Source: Eudromia elegans
Taxonomy: Eukaryota > Chordata > Aves > Tinamiformes > Tinamidae
Length of the DNA stretch: 64,000 nucleotides
NCBI GenBank assembly: GCA_003342815.1
Contig: PTEX01000206.1
Span: 992,001 to 1,056,000 of the forward strand
Direction of reading: 5' to 3'
Part shown: piece after piece, positions 40,392 to 51,600 of the stretch
Numbering within the stretch: position 1 is the first letter of the stretch
How the letters are laid out: each line of letters begins with the position of its first letter
The notes under the pieces: model-generated
Seen by the model: only the letters and a program-made list of their open reading frames with translations
Told to the model about the DNA's origin: nothing
The model's database searches: none
Program-made: the position numbers and the translations under genes

Positions 40392-43300
40392 TAAACCCAC
40401 AGAATTAGTATATGTTAGCTTCTCCATGCTGCAAAGAACAAGAAATTTCATCAGACTTGAAGGAGAGAAAACTATTTTCGCTCAGACAAAACCAGGCGAT
40501 TGAATGTTGTCTTTTCTAATGGACAGGTCTTAGCAAATTTTAGGCTTTGTTTACCTGTTTACAGGCTCCACCAACATCTCAAGACAGATTCTTGCAAGCC
40601 CTGTTTTCCTCATGAGGTTATCTTTCCTCTTGTCTACTATTCACTCATGCCATATTCTAAAATTACAGCAGATTCCCTGGCTGAGAGTCTATGGTGGGAT
40701 TCTTCTGACAGTGCTTGGATTAGTGTATTGAGAAGTGCAACCAGACCTTCCTGATGATCCAGGAAACCCTCTTTTCTTTGTTATTTTTTATCCTCAGGTA
40801 CTAGTGACAATTAGAATAATTGACTGACTGAAGGGGTGATGCAGGACATGAAATAGCAAAGGGGAAAATCATAAGAGTAAATTATAAACATCTATTACAG
40901 TGTAAAGAAAACAGACTTTTATATCAGACTTATATAACTATATAATATATAGTTACCTGCCTGTGGTAAAATAGTTTTATGAAAAAGAAAAGTGAAAATC
41001 CTGGATAAATACCAGATGGACTAGGAATTTTATGGTTCCACTGAATATGTTAGAAAATATCTGATAGCCCTTACATATGCATGTATGGTACATAATAAGT
41101 ACTATGAGCCATATTTTCCTCTATAAATATAAAAATTCTTTCTGACTGATGACATACTTCTATAAACAATAGACTTACACTGCCTACTAAGGTACACTTG
41201 TGCTCTATGGGGATACTTAAAACGTTCAGATAGACTCAGAGAGCTTATCTGGCAAGATGCTGATAAGCACGTCTGCGGGGCGGCTGCCTGCCCTTTCCCA
41301 CCGGTCACACTACTGACTGTTCAGACTTGCAACAGCAGAAGAGATTTCACACTGATTTTTTCTTGTTAACATAAAGGACCTTGTTGCTTTGGGGATTTGT
41401 TGGAAACTAGGACAGGAAAAGCAAAGAGAGGGTAATTGTTTGCAGTCCCCTTTTAATTACTCTCGTTTTGGTCTGGTAGTAATTGCTGAATAGGTAGAGA
41501 TCAGTTGACTTTGGAACTATTGCTGTGTCAAAGATGTTACACATCTTCAAAGAGGAAAATAACCAAAAGTAGTTGGATTGAGAAATGAACTAGTCTTCTA
41601 CCTTGAGTTGGACTGAAAAAATCCACTTTTTTTCCCTAAAAACAGAAAAAAAAACCACAAAAAAGGTGATGATAAGTCCAGAATTTGTAGGCAGAAGACA
41701 ACAGGGGATATTTTTTCTCAGTTGTTTTTAATTTCAAACATAAAAAATGTTATGTAGACAAGAATGAAAAAAAAAAAAGTGAGGCTCTCCTATGGGAATC
41801 ACTACAAGTGGGAATTGGCCCTGTCATACTAACATATACATATTGACATTTCTTTCTTTGACTACTATATATTTTACAACAATATCACACATTCTGTTGC
41901 AATATAGGTAACATTCAATTAGTAATTCAGAAAGGATCTTGTGCATGTACAGATAATCCTAAAGCATTTCAAAAGATTAAAAATACTGCAGGGGAAATCA
42001 ATAACAGGAATTAACTTCAGTGGACTGTGTCTGATAGGTCCTCACCGAGAGTTAATAGGAAGTGACCTAGAAGCATTTAGATACAAGGTTGTCAATGTAT
42101 CTGCTAAAAATATTTGACTTTCATTATTTGTAACTTTCTCTAAAAATTCCATCACCTTGCCTTTCATTCACTGTGTATGTTTCGCTGTATTGTCATATAA
42201 TGTTCACTAGATCCTTAAGTAGTACTATTAAATGAGACACTAAAGATCTGTGATAAGACTTAACTGAGAGAGGAGATGGAATGAACAACATATAGCAAGA
42301 TATTTAATAGAATGAAAAGCAGCTTTTTTCTTATTTCCTTCATTATTCTTGTTTATTTTACTTTTATTGTCTTTTTTTATAGAAGTGGGAAAATTATTTT
42401 GTTCAGTTTGGTCTTGCAAGATAAAAAGCAATGAGAAGATGTGTTCTGAGTAAAAAATCTTACCATTGTTTTATAACTTTTATGCATTTCAAAAACATTT
42501 TCTAAGGGTTTCTTGGCTTGGAGAAATATACTTTAATTCATGACATCTACTAAACAAAACCCCGATTGAATAGCATTTGGAATATCTGCACTCAGTGAAG
42601 CTTTACCAAATTTACACCAGTGGTAACAGAATTTCAAGTGATCTTGGGTAACATGTTGGAATGTCTGCCACAAAGGTTAAAATTCCTTATGCTATGCACT
42701 CATGTATTTAAAAGAGGTTATTTAAAGGAAATTGGATTATAACTAGACCAATGGAAAGCAGTAATGAATGAAATCTCAAACTGAATTCTAGGCATCATTT
42801 CAAATTGATTTTATATGAATATAATGGCAATGATATATAAGGCAAGCATTAATGCACATAGAATACAGAGATACCAAAAAGGAAGACATTCAGAAATCTA
42901 TATATGCAGCCATACTTTAGCCTCTTGTTCTTAGTCATGCTTTTAAGGCTAATGAAAGTCCTGTGTCCTCTGGACTCAATGAGATTTCTGTCATTGATTT
43001 TAGAACTTCACCTTCTGTTTTTTTTTAAGACAAGGATGGCTGATTTTTTTCATAAATCTATTCACGAATATCAGGTCAGCATTTCTCATTTTTTTCTATG
43101 ATTGAGATAAGCACTCAGTTTATACAATTTTCTTCTTTTGCACTTGTTTTCTATAGAACATATTTGCAGAATAAGTGTCAGACCCTAATTTTACAAGAAG
43201 TGTTTGATGAGTAAGTCTTCCTCAAACAGACCTGCTCCTTTCAGTGCAATTACTGCTAAAGCTTTTATTTGCTAGGGCTCTAGATCTTAAGAGTACTGAC

Positions 43301-43511
43301 AAAGGGGAGAAACTCTTAATGACATAAAGCTTCCCTCCATGGCTTTTCAGAGCAGAAGTGTAACTAGTTTGGAAATAGGTAAAGTAGCTGTTTGTAATTA
43401 AAGATAACATCCTTCTGTGGATGGACTTTAGAAGATGCCCCTTCTTTTTTTCTTCTTTTTAAAGAAGACAGTGTAGCAATAATTGTTTCTTTAAAGTCAA
43501 TGGTGGAATTC

Positions 43512-43514
43512 TAT

Positions 43515-43553
<39 letters not shown>
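43512..43553. repeat. (ATTT)n microsatellite
   Basis: About ten perfect ATTT units. It is the same motif and strand as the longer tract 3.1 kb downstream at 46688. Confidence 0.95.
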
Positions 43554-44033
43554 CCCTTTACTTAGCTATAATAGATTGCTCCATTATTACTACATCTTTT
43601 TCTCCTCTGCTATTCGTTGTCATAATAGAAGCGATAATTATTTTGCAAATGTGTTTAGTGGGCTGAATTGTTATATCTTTCCCCTCTATAACTTGATTAT
43701 ACCTGAGTTCTGTAACTTGATGACATCTTGAGTTCTGTAAACTTATGGTGTCATTAGTTTTCCTGGGAGGAATGAAGTGATGATTTTGCCACAATTTTCA
43801 GGTTAAAAACAAAAGCAGCTGATAATCACCTTCACAGAATAATCTTTAATTTTCAAGTCTTTTTTTTTTTTTTGATCTTTTTGTGGTTTATCCTGCTTGA
43901 TGATCTGAATCTCTTGATCTTACACAATTTAAAAAGTTCAGATTTGACTGCTGACATTTAAACACTAGGAACAAACCCTTTAATGTTTCCATAACTCCAT
44001 TAAAATTACTGTTGACGAGTAGAAGCTGGTAGA

Positions 44034-44130
44034 CTCACAGAACCACAGAATTACCAAGGTTGGAAGGGACCCTTGGAGATCATTTAGTCAAACTCCCCTG
44101 CACAGGCAGGTCACCTACAGCATGTTACAT
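44034..44130 (-). mobile_element. CR1 LINE 3'-end fragment (antisense)
   Basis: The block starts with CTCACAGAACCACAGAATTA, a degenerate form of the CR1 terminal octamers. It continues AGGTTGGAAGGGACCCTTGG, AGATCATTTAGTCAAACTCC and CAGGCAGGTCACCTACAGCA. This is the reverse complement of a CR1 3' end, truncated after about 100 bases as is usual for these LINEs. Confidence 0.9.
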
Positions 44131-46687
44131 TGTTTTGGGGTTTTTTTTATCAGCTATACATTTACTCAGTTAAAAATATATTTTCAGTCATATCAGGCTT
44201 GTTTTGTTTTTTCAGTGTTCAAACTGATTACATTTAGTAAATGCTTTTCCATTAAAAAAAAAGAAATGCGAATTTTAAATATTAAACTTTTAAAACTAAT
44301 TTTAACTATTTTAGTTATTACATCTGGATGGATTCCTACAAATAAATTATTTTTTTTCAGCAGACCTCTGGTAGGTGCTCTATAAACATAATGTCAATTA
44401 TTAATTACCCTTGTTTAGGTGTTTTTCAGCTTTTAAAAACAAATCTCACAACTTAATTTTATGTTGAATGGTTTGAGACTTGTTTTTCTGCTTTGTTGAA
44501 GAAGGGAAAATATACTTGTATTTTTGAATTATATTTTATTAGTGAACTAGTTGAATTGAGTTTATTATGCTAATTGAAAAATAAAACAAAAAATGTGGTG
44601 AAGTCTGCAATACTTCCTAGATTTTGCTCCTTTGATAAAAATTTTTCTTTAGTACAAGCAAGTCTTATTTCTGAAAGCAGTAAAGGTTGCTAAGGCCATT
44701 GCTGTTATTTGCAATAAGCTTTATTTGCAATAGCTTAATAGAGCTTTTTAAAAGTTATTTTTACAGCAGGCTATGTTAGCTAGCAAGATAGAATTTTGAT
44801 TCATGAAGTGCTGCTCCCTGTGTACTAATAGAGGAAATGGATGAGAAATGAAAAGTGAAGTTTGTACTTGTCAGTCAGCATTTACTGAAGAAAGCAAGCC
44901 ATCTTGTCAAAAGTTATAGTTAAAGGAAAGAGTGTACTCGGCCATCATTTCAAACAGAAGGAGAAGCACAGATAAGAAAATGATATAGTAGGTGCAAAAA
45001 GGAAGGCCGTGAGGTTAACCAGAGCTCAGCACTTTGTCTGCTTCTCCAGGTATGGAATTTATCATAAAATTGCCAGTCTGCTGTGCCCTTTCGAGTGCTT
45101 CTTAATGACTGGTCTAGAGCAGCATCGCAGCCTCAGAAGAGGCAGTCAGCCCTTTTGATCTTAGGCTGCCATATGCAGGAGGAAGCAGTGAGTTACAGAG
45201 GAAGGCCGGCACTTGCAAAAGAAAGGGTGAAAGCCCTTTGGCCTGATCTTCCTTGAGATAAACACGCTGTTGAAGTCTTTCCTTCTGAGAAATAGAGTGA
45301 TTCATGATGTGTGTCTTGGCTGACAGTCCACCCGCACTGGGGGCTCTGAGTCAACCTCATAAAAATGATAGGGAGTCTCCTGGCTTTACTTCATCATTCA
45401 GACTGCACAGCAGGTTCCACCTCTGCTCTATCCACTGCATGTCTACCTGTCAGCAGCTCAACCCGGACAGTGAGTTCCCATCACTAGAGGAAAGTAATGA
45501 TTATCCAGGACCCTACATAGCTTTGCTGAAAAGCATGACTACTGGTAACCCCTAGTTATGCAATGCACTCATAGAACACCATGTATATAACTGTCTGTAA
45601 ATCTCCTTGCCAGGAGCAACTAATCTCTCTGTCATTGAGGAGATGACCTCTGCCAGTGCAATTGAAAGCCAGAAACAGATCGTTCTGCTCAACAGACCTA
45701 CATCCTATATTTCACTTCTCTGTTCTCAGCTATTTTCTCCTCCATTCTCGCAAAAATCAGTCTGTTTACAGTGCTTTTGGTTTTATCACTCCTTGACTTT
45801 AGAGTTACAAAATGAAAGATTGTGTCTTTCAGACATGCACAAGAGTAAATTCACTTATCGCGTGCCATTTCATTACCTTTGTGGGAAAACTAGCTCTCAT
45901 AAAAAGCTCTGTGCTTGTTCATGTTTTCAGGATCAAGCCCTAAGCAGCTTCACTATTTTCTGTAGTTGCTTTTCTATTTGATGCATATAGAGCTGTGCAC
46001 ATAGACTTAGAGTGAATGGATCTTGGTTAGGATTCCATTTTAGGTTACTCTAAGATAGTAAGAACTGTGCTGTAATAGGCATTTTTCTCTGCCTTGTCAC
46101 GTTAACAATCTTCTTATTTTAGCAGTTTTATGGGAAGAACTTTAGGGAGTTAAAAATAATTTTTTTCTTATTTTGTTTTTTCCAAACAGATTTAAGGGTA
46201 CACATATCTCCTCAATAAGGAAGAGCCTACCCTGCCTTAGACCTTAGTGAAGTGAATGAAAATGGCACTGCACTCAATCCAATCCTGCTTCACCTGGCCC
46301 CTAAGAGATTTAGTCTGAAACTTAGGCTAACAAAGAATTAGTTTCAGGAAGTTAATACTTCCTGCTCTAGTATGCCAACAGCAAACGATTGCTATTTCTC
46401 CCACCAAGGAAGAGGTTTTTAGGCTGTATATGAAGCCATGACCTTACTGCACTATCAGCACAATTGACTGTGTCCCTTTAGCCCTGGCATACTTAAAATT
46501 CTTTTGAACTAAATATTGTATTTGTACAAAAATAAAGCAACTCCAAAACAGTGCTTCCAGGAAAACAATTCAATAAAATACAGTAAATTTCAGCATTTGG
46601 ACTTCAGAATGGTTAAAGTAGGTACTGCAAAATACCATCTGTAGAAACTATTAGATAGTGTTTATTTACTCTTTTACGTATGTATAC

Positions 46688-46738
<51 letters not shown>

Positions 46739-46743
46739 TTTTA
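46688..46743 (+). repeat. (TTTA)n microsatellite forming the splice acceptor tract
   Basis: About fourteen TTTA units end in TTATTTTAG, with the final AG serving as the 3' splice site of the exon at 46745. The U-rich repeat therefore takes the place of the polypyrimidine tract, with an A every fourth base. Length changes in the repeat would alter the acceptor environment. Confidence 0.9.
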
Positions 46744-46744
46744 G

Positions 46745-46812
46745 GTTTGAATTGGGTAACTCAAATGCTTCTTCTCCGAACAGCTAAGCCAGCATTCAAC
46801 AATATCACACAG
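46745..46812 (+). CDS. CNBD1: CNBD1 short internal exon: end of second CNB, helical tail
   Basis: This exon is 68 nt: two bases completing a Ser codon with the A left by the exon at 27474, then 22 codons ending in phase 0. It is bounded by ATTTTAG and the consensus-like donor CAG|gtaagg. The product reads LNWVTQMLLLRTAKPAFNNI followed by TQ. It follows directly on GVIDVAAVLS, where CNB domains have the C-terminal helices. The 'TAKPAF' phrase agrees with my recollection of CNBD1. Without the split codon and the frame match I would not have called so short an exon with confidence. Confidence 0.83.
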
Positions 46813-47530
46813 GTAAGGGAGAAGACAGGATATATGCCTAGCTCAAACCAGTTTCAAGAGTTATACCAACTGAGGATTTTCCTTAAATTGTTTAAGAAGA
46901 AATTAAAATTGAAGAGTGTTATGGTGACAGTATTCATTTTCCTGCATGACTCATTTCATGCTCACATGTTAACTAAGAACAGAAAGTAGTATAATATTCT
47001 AAAAATGACTGTAGCAATCACTATTTTTACATTTGTCTGGGAAGCATAATGCAAAATGAGGCAGAAAGTAAGTGAACTATTGTGTCAATTCATCCACCTG
47101 CTAATGTATGTATGTGGAGATTGCTTTCAACTATGCTTTGTGACAGCACAAGGGTTTACAATAGAGTCTCAGAGCTGTCAAACACTAGTCATAACAAAGA
47201 TACTCAATTTCATTTTTTTTGGCATGTAAACATTAGCAGAAGTGATTTGATTAAAAAGCTGCATTAACGTCTTTAAAAATATTTTCCTTTGAAACAATGC
47301 ATCTGAGAATGGGTTGTATATTTCCTTTGACTTTCCAGGATTCTGTTACACTATATATTACAGAAGGGTAGAGCTAAAATGGGGTCATGGACCCAAAAGA
47401 CCAGCTAAACACATAATAAATAACAAAGAAATGCAAACAAATGTAAAAGAAAAAAAATAGGACAATGTTGGTGAGCAGGATTGGTAGTGACTTCTGAAAG
47501 TTTTTTGTGTAGCTGTCAATTTTTTTGTAG
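46813..47530 (+). other. CNBD1: CNBD1 last intron, 0.7 kb
   Basis: This short intron runs from gtaagg to the acceptor TCAATTTTTTTGTAG. It has no repeat or other feature that I recognise. If the exon at 47531 were not real, this would be 3' flank instead. Confidence 0.55.
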
Positions 47531-47758
47531 ATGTCACAGAAACGAAGACTTCTAAGATGTCTGACAAAAGGAAATAAGCAAATGCTTTGGAAAAGTCTAT
47601 CCCGCTTTATCAGCCATTACAAAGAAAAAGGAATCAAAAAGTTTGATGGAAATAACATAGATGGAAATAACTGTGATGCTTTCTTATACAGGCCTGGGAG
47701 TCAGCAACTCAATAAACACAAAGATATGCATTGTTTGTGGCTAACCCTTAATAAATAA
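47531..47758 (+). CDS. CNBD1: CNBD1 probable terminal exon, C-terminal tail
   Basis: A strong acceptor (T7 then GTAG) opens a 75-codon frame in phase 0, matching the phase-0 end of the 46745 exon. The product begins MSQKRRLLRCLTKGNKQMLW, then KSLSRFISHYKEKGIKKFDG, and ends LWLTLNK before TAA at 47756. It is basic and probably helical at first; the second half is asparagine-rich and low in similarity to anything I know. The codons before the stop spell AATAAA (47750-47755), a canonical polyadenylation hexamer that overlaps the end of the coding frame. The initial ATG would be an internal Met here, not a start. I see no good donor inside, so I read it as the last exon. Alternatively the real last exon lies further right. 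Confidence 0.58.
   Translation: MSQKRRLLRCLTKGNKQMLWKSLSRFISHYKEKGIKKFDGNNIDGNNCDAFLYRPGSQQLNKHKDMHCLWLTLNK
47750..47755 (+). promoter_or_regulatory. CNBD1: AATAAA polyadenylation hexamer overlapping the stop codon region
   Basis: The last two sense codons plus the stop read AATAAATAA. If used, cleavage would fall about 10-30 bases after the stop and leave almost no 3' UTR. Another AATAAA lies at 48428-48433, beyond a CR1 fragment, and would give a UTR of about 0.7 kb. Which one is used cannot be told from sequence. Confidence 0.4.
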
Positions 47759-47821
47759 CAACAAAAAATATGGTCACAAACTGAAGCACCAAAAGTTCCA
47801 CAGGAACCTAAGGAAAAAAAA

Positions 47822-48006
47822 ATTTAATGGTGAGGGGGACAGAGCCCTGGAACAGGTTGCCAAGTGAGGTTGTGGTCTCCTTCTCTGGAGACCTTCAAAA
47901 CCTGCTTGGATGCAATCCTGTATAACATCCATCCAGGGTGCAGGGTAGTTGGACTAGATGATCTCTAAGCATCCTTTCCAACCTTTATGATCGTATGATT
48001 CTGTGA
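47822..48006 (+). mobile_element. CR1 LINE 3'-end fragment (sense)
   Basis: Sense CR1 sequence includes ACAGAGCCCTGGAACAGGTT, TGGTCTCCTTCTCTGGAGAC, TTGGACTAGATGATCTCTAA and CCTTTCCAACCTTTATGATC. It ends in the degenerate octamers TATGATTCTGTGA. It begins about 60 bases after the presumed CNBD1 stop codon, so a longer CNBD1 3' UTR would contain it. Confidence 0.93.
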
Positions 48007-51000
48007 AACCTCCAGTGAAATGAATGTATGTGATATGATGAAAACAGTGGCTAGGAAATTATGCAAGCTATACTACTGAGGTGAGAGGATGCATGTGATT
48101 GCATATGTCAAGGTCAGGAAAGAAAATTCTTGTAAATAAGTCATAAGTCAACTCCAACACAGACAAAATATTCAGTCTAAGCAATAGCTAAGAAAATAAG
48201 ACTTTATAGTTTTTGTCAAGGAGGAAAAAAAAAAATGGTTGCACAATTTAGTAATAAGCTTCATTTGAGCCTAGAGAGAGAAGATCCCAGAAAATGAGTC
48301 CTAAATGAGATGGAAACTTGAAGGTGGTGGCCGTGTTCACAGAGATCAAGATACGAGTTGGTGAGGATGATTTGGTAGAAAAGACTGATTTAGTTTTGTT
48401 TATATTGATCTTGTACTGATGGTGGGAAATAAATTAAGAGGTGCTGAAGAGATAGTTCAAAATTTATTTAGTTTGGACAGAATAGACAGGCCGCACATAG
48501 AGAAATAGATTTGTGAATTTTCAGCATTTAGAGCAGTATTTGAATGTAAGTTTGTTGGTAAATTTGCTCACGTGACTTGTAGGCTGAAACTGTAGAATGG
48601 AAAAAATAGGACAAACAAGAACCAAATGTCCACATTTAGATGGACAAAGAAATACTTAGTAAAAAAAGAAGAGGATTGGCAGAAGGAAAAAAGATAAATT
48701 TTAGGAATAAAGACCTAACATATTGTGTCAAAAGGAATAAAAAGATCAAGCAAAATTATTCTGATTTATCATTAAGAATTATTCTTTAGAGACAGTCTTT
48801 AGAGATGGCAAAGAACAGTTTTTATTAAGTCTTATCTAGCAAAAAAATAAATAAGAGATGGGTAAAAAGTGATACATTTCTTATATAGTATCTAAACCAA
48901 AAAACTAGAAAAATATTTTATGTTAACCAATCAGGACTATTCATTATCTCACAAAAACTGCTTAGAAAAATGAAGAAAAAAAAAAAACAGTCAAGCAACA
49001 GTTTTCATTGTTTATTTATCCAAGTTCAGTCTTAAAACATTAATTAAAGAAAAATTGAAAAAAAAAAATTGTGCATTCTCAATATTTCCATCTTCTCTTC
49101 CAGAAGATATCATTCATAAATTCTGCTCATAATTTGATTTATATTTTGTGGATTTTTTCCCCCTCTTTTTTTTTGAATAACTAACTATTTGTAGTTTGGC
49201 TGAAATTTTAGCACTTTAGATAGTGACTAAAAATAATGCAATCAGTGAAAGAGACATTCACACTTGGACATTCATATGTGGGCATTCAGGTATAGCGGCA
49301 GGTGAGATCTCAAAGGTACAGAGATCATGAGATATGCACTCGAAAGTAAGCTGGAGGACAGAGAATGGTTTTAGAAAGACTATCAAGGAAGAGGAGGAGG
49401 CCAAGAAGTTTTAAATGTGGTGAGGTAACCGAGACGATTAAAGACAGTACAGACGAGTAGGCGGAAAAAAAGAAAAAAAGTGGTTTTGGCAGGAAAAAAG
49501 GGAGAGTGTAAGGTAAACCCAGAGAAGTAGGAAGGTCAGATTACGTTTTTGAACTCTTCTGAAAAGAATCAATAAGTTCTTGTGCTGGAATAGAGGCAGA
49601 GAAAGGGGCCCTTGAAAGCTAGTCTGGCACATAAAAATGTGCTCAGAGTTGTGAATCTGAATCTGTGATTTCAAAGAGGTGTTAGTTACTAGTAGGGAAG
49701 AATTGACAGAGGAAGGGAGGAGGTAGTGCTGTTGCAGAGTATTTTTGAAGCTATTTATGAGCTTAACTAGTGGATATTTAGATTTTATTTAGGCCGCAGC
49801 ATAGCAGAAATATAAGAGAGAAACAATGTGGAGGAGAGGGAATTATGCAGAGATTGATTAATATATCAGTGTAAAAAATAAGAAAGGGAAAGGAGAATAA
49901 AGTGAAGAGTACACATAGGAAAAACAATACTGATTGTTTACAAATCAATAAAAGTGTGAATGTGAAGATATAAGTATTTGTTTGACTGAAAGAGAGTGAC
50001 TGGTGGCTGAAGGGCAGGAATTCAACAAAAGGAAAATCAGAAACCAGTATTTTAGGAGATAGCCAGCTAGTCCTGAGTAACTGTATTGTTACATAAAGTT
50101 ATCACTAGATTCCCCAGTAGAGTCTTAGCAGGACTAAGTGGCCCAGGTGAAGAACAAATTCTGGGGATAACCCACTAGTCAGTGATGTAGAAAATGTCTG
50201 TTCTGTGCCGTCCCCTTTGCAGTGTGAATGGACCTTTTAGAAGTCAGGAGAGTCGAAGCAAAGCCATAGGGCAAATAAAGTGTTGAGGGTGTGGGAACTT
50301 TTTGGCTAAAGTTTTGGAAAAATATTAGTGGGGAAAAATAAAGAAATTTCAATCCTGACCAAAGTAATCTAAAAGAGGAAAAGAATAATTTTAACTCTCA
50401 AGTGCTGTTTATCCACTAGTTTGTAAGACAATAAGTTTTCAATAAACCTACTTATGAAAACATTTGTAAATAGTGTCTAAGTACATGAAAGAGGATTAGC
50501 TCTACAAAACAGTTTCTATGTTTGTTTTGTTGCTAAACAAAGTCTGATGACAGTTGTAGGGTTGGGAATCAGCAAACTGTTCAAGCATGTGTTTAATATT
50601 AAGAAGTTGGATAATTCCAAAACTATAGCAAATGTGTACCTGTCTTGCTGGATCAGGCATGATAAAGATTAAACTGAAATCTTTGGAACATTTCCTCCTC
50701 CTTCCATCACGGTAATATTCCAAATTTCCATAAATATAATAAGCAGTACTATCAGGATTTAGAAGGAAAGGTATTTAAGTAAATAAATAATTTGTAAAAG
50801 TAAAGAGCAAGCAAAGATGTTCACAGTATTCTTGTGATGATTAAATAAAAAGTCACTGGACATTCAATTAAATATTGATTTAATTTATTTTTATATTTAT
50901 TTTTATGAAGTCAGTATAAAGTTTTATACAGAACAACAGACAGTTTAATTCTCCCTGACATTGTTGTAAACAAGTCCCTTTACAAGATTTCCTTTTTTCC

Positions 51001-51343
51001 TTTAATCTCTTGTTTGGCAAAAATCGCTTACTTGGCTAGAAATAACTGTGACTGCCATGAAATTGTCCATTGCGGCAATAAGATTGGCAGCATATCTTTG
51101 ACAAATCCTTTAACTCAAATTTTCCTATCATTTGACAATTAACTGATAATGAGAGTTAACTGAGGTGTCACAAAGCATCCTTTACTTTGACAATATGGTT
51201 AGATTGTCACTAATTGTAAACAATGGTACTAAACCCAAGAAGCAATAAATTTCTCTACTAGTTTGCTACCTCACGGTAGCTCATGGGGTTCTGTGGAATG
51301 AAGCCAAGTAAGAATAGTCGGAAGGCAAATATAGACCAGGTTA

Positions 51344-51378
51344 CCCCCTGCCCTGCCCCCCCCCCATCCCACCCCCCC
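51344..51378 (-). other. C-rich tract: G-quadruplex (minus) or i-motif (plus) candidate
   Basis: Five C runs of 5, 3, 10, 3 and 7 bases are separated by TG, TG, AT and A. The minus strand therefore carries a short-loop G-quadruplex motif. The tract lies about 50 bases from a CR1 end. Homopolymer length may be uncertain in the assembly. Confidence 0.65.
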
Positions 51379-51429
51379 AAAAATAAAAGTGATATGAATA
51401 CAGAAAGCTTGTAGGAGCACCTTGAATTA

Positions 51430-51600
51430 CAGAATAACCACAGAATGAGAATAATCACAGAATGACTGAGGTTGGAATGAATCAAGGAAACTTTGCAGAT
51501 CATCTAGTCCAGCCTCCCTGCATAAACATGGTCACCTGGAGCTCTAGAAAATGAGACTCCACAGCCTCTTTGGGCAAGCTATTCCAGTGTACTCTCCCTG
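51430..51600 (-). mobile_element. CR1 LINE 3'-end fragment (antisense)
   Basis: The stretch starts with degenerate terminal octamers (CAGAATAACCACAGAATGAG, then ATCACAGAATGACTGAGGTT). It continues GCAGATCATCTAGTCCAGCC, GTCACCTGGAGCTCTAGAAA and GACTCCACAGCCTCTTTGGG, the CR1 order in reverse complement. The octamer region looks expanded compared with the other copies. Confidence 0.88.

Larger units (their letters stand above)
27625..46744 (+). other. CNBD1: CNBD1 large intron, 19 kb
   Basis: This AT-rich intron runs between two exons with matching phase-1 ends. It holds TA-rich microsatellites near 28653-28697 and 29099-29179, a 21-bp tandem duplication at 30087-30128, an old CR1 fragment at about 33397-33690, a T37 run and N gap at 36184-36256, an 18-bp tandem duplication at 40356-40391, (ATTT)n at 43512-43553, a CR1 end at 44034-44130 and (TTTA)n at 46688-46743. 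The gap is inside this intron, so an extra exon hidden there cannot be excluded. The phases of the flanking exons make one unnecessary. Open frames at 33745-34146 and 45607-45981 show no domain. Confidence 0.72.

Noticed and set aside
45304-45981. Pair of open frames (45304-45555 and 45607-45981) as an extra intronic gene
   Set aside because: No domain, no consistent splice sites joining them, and no known similarity.
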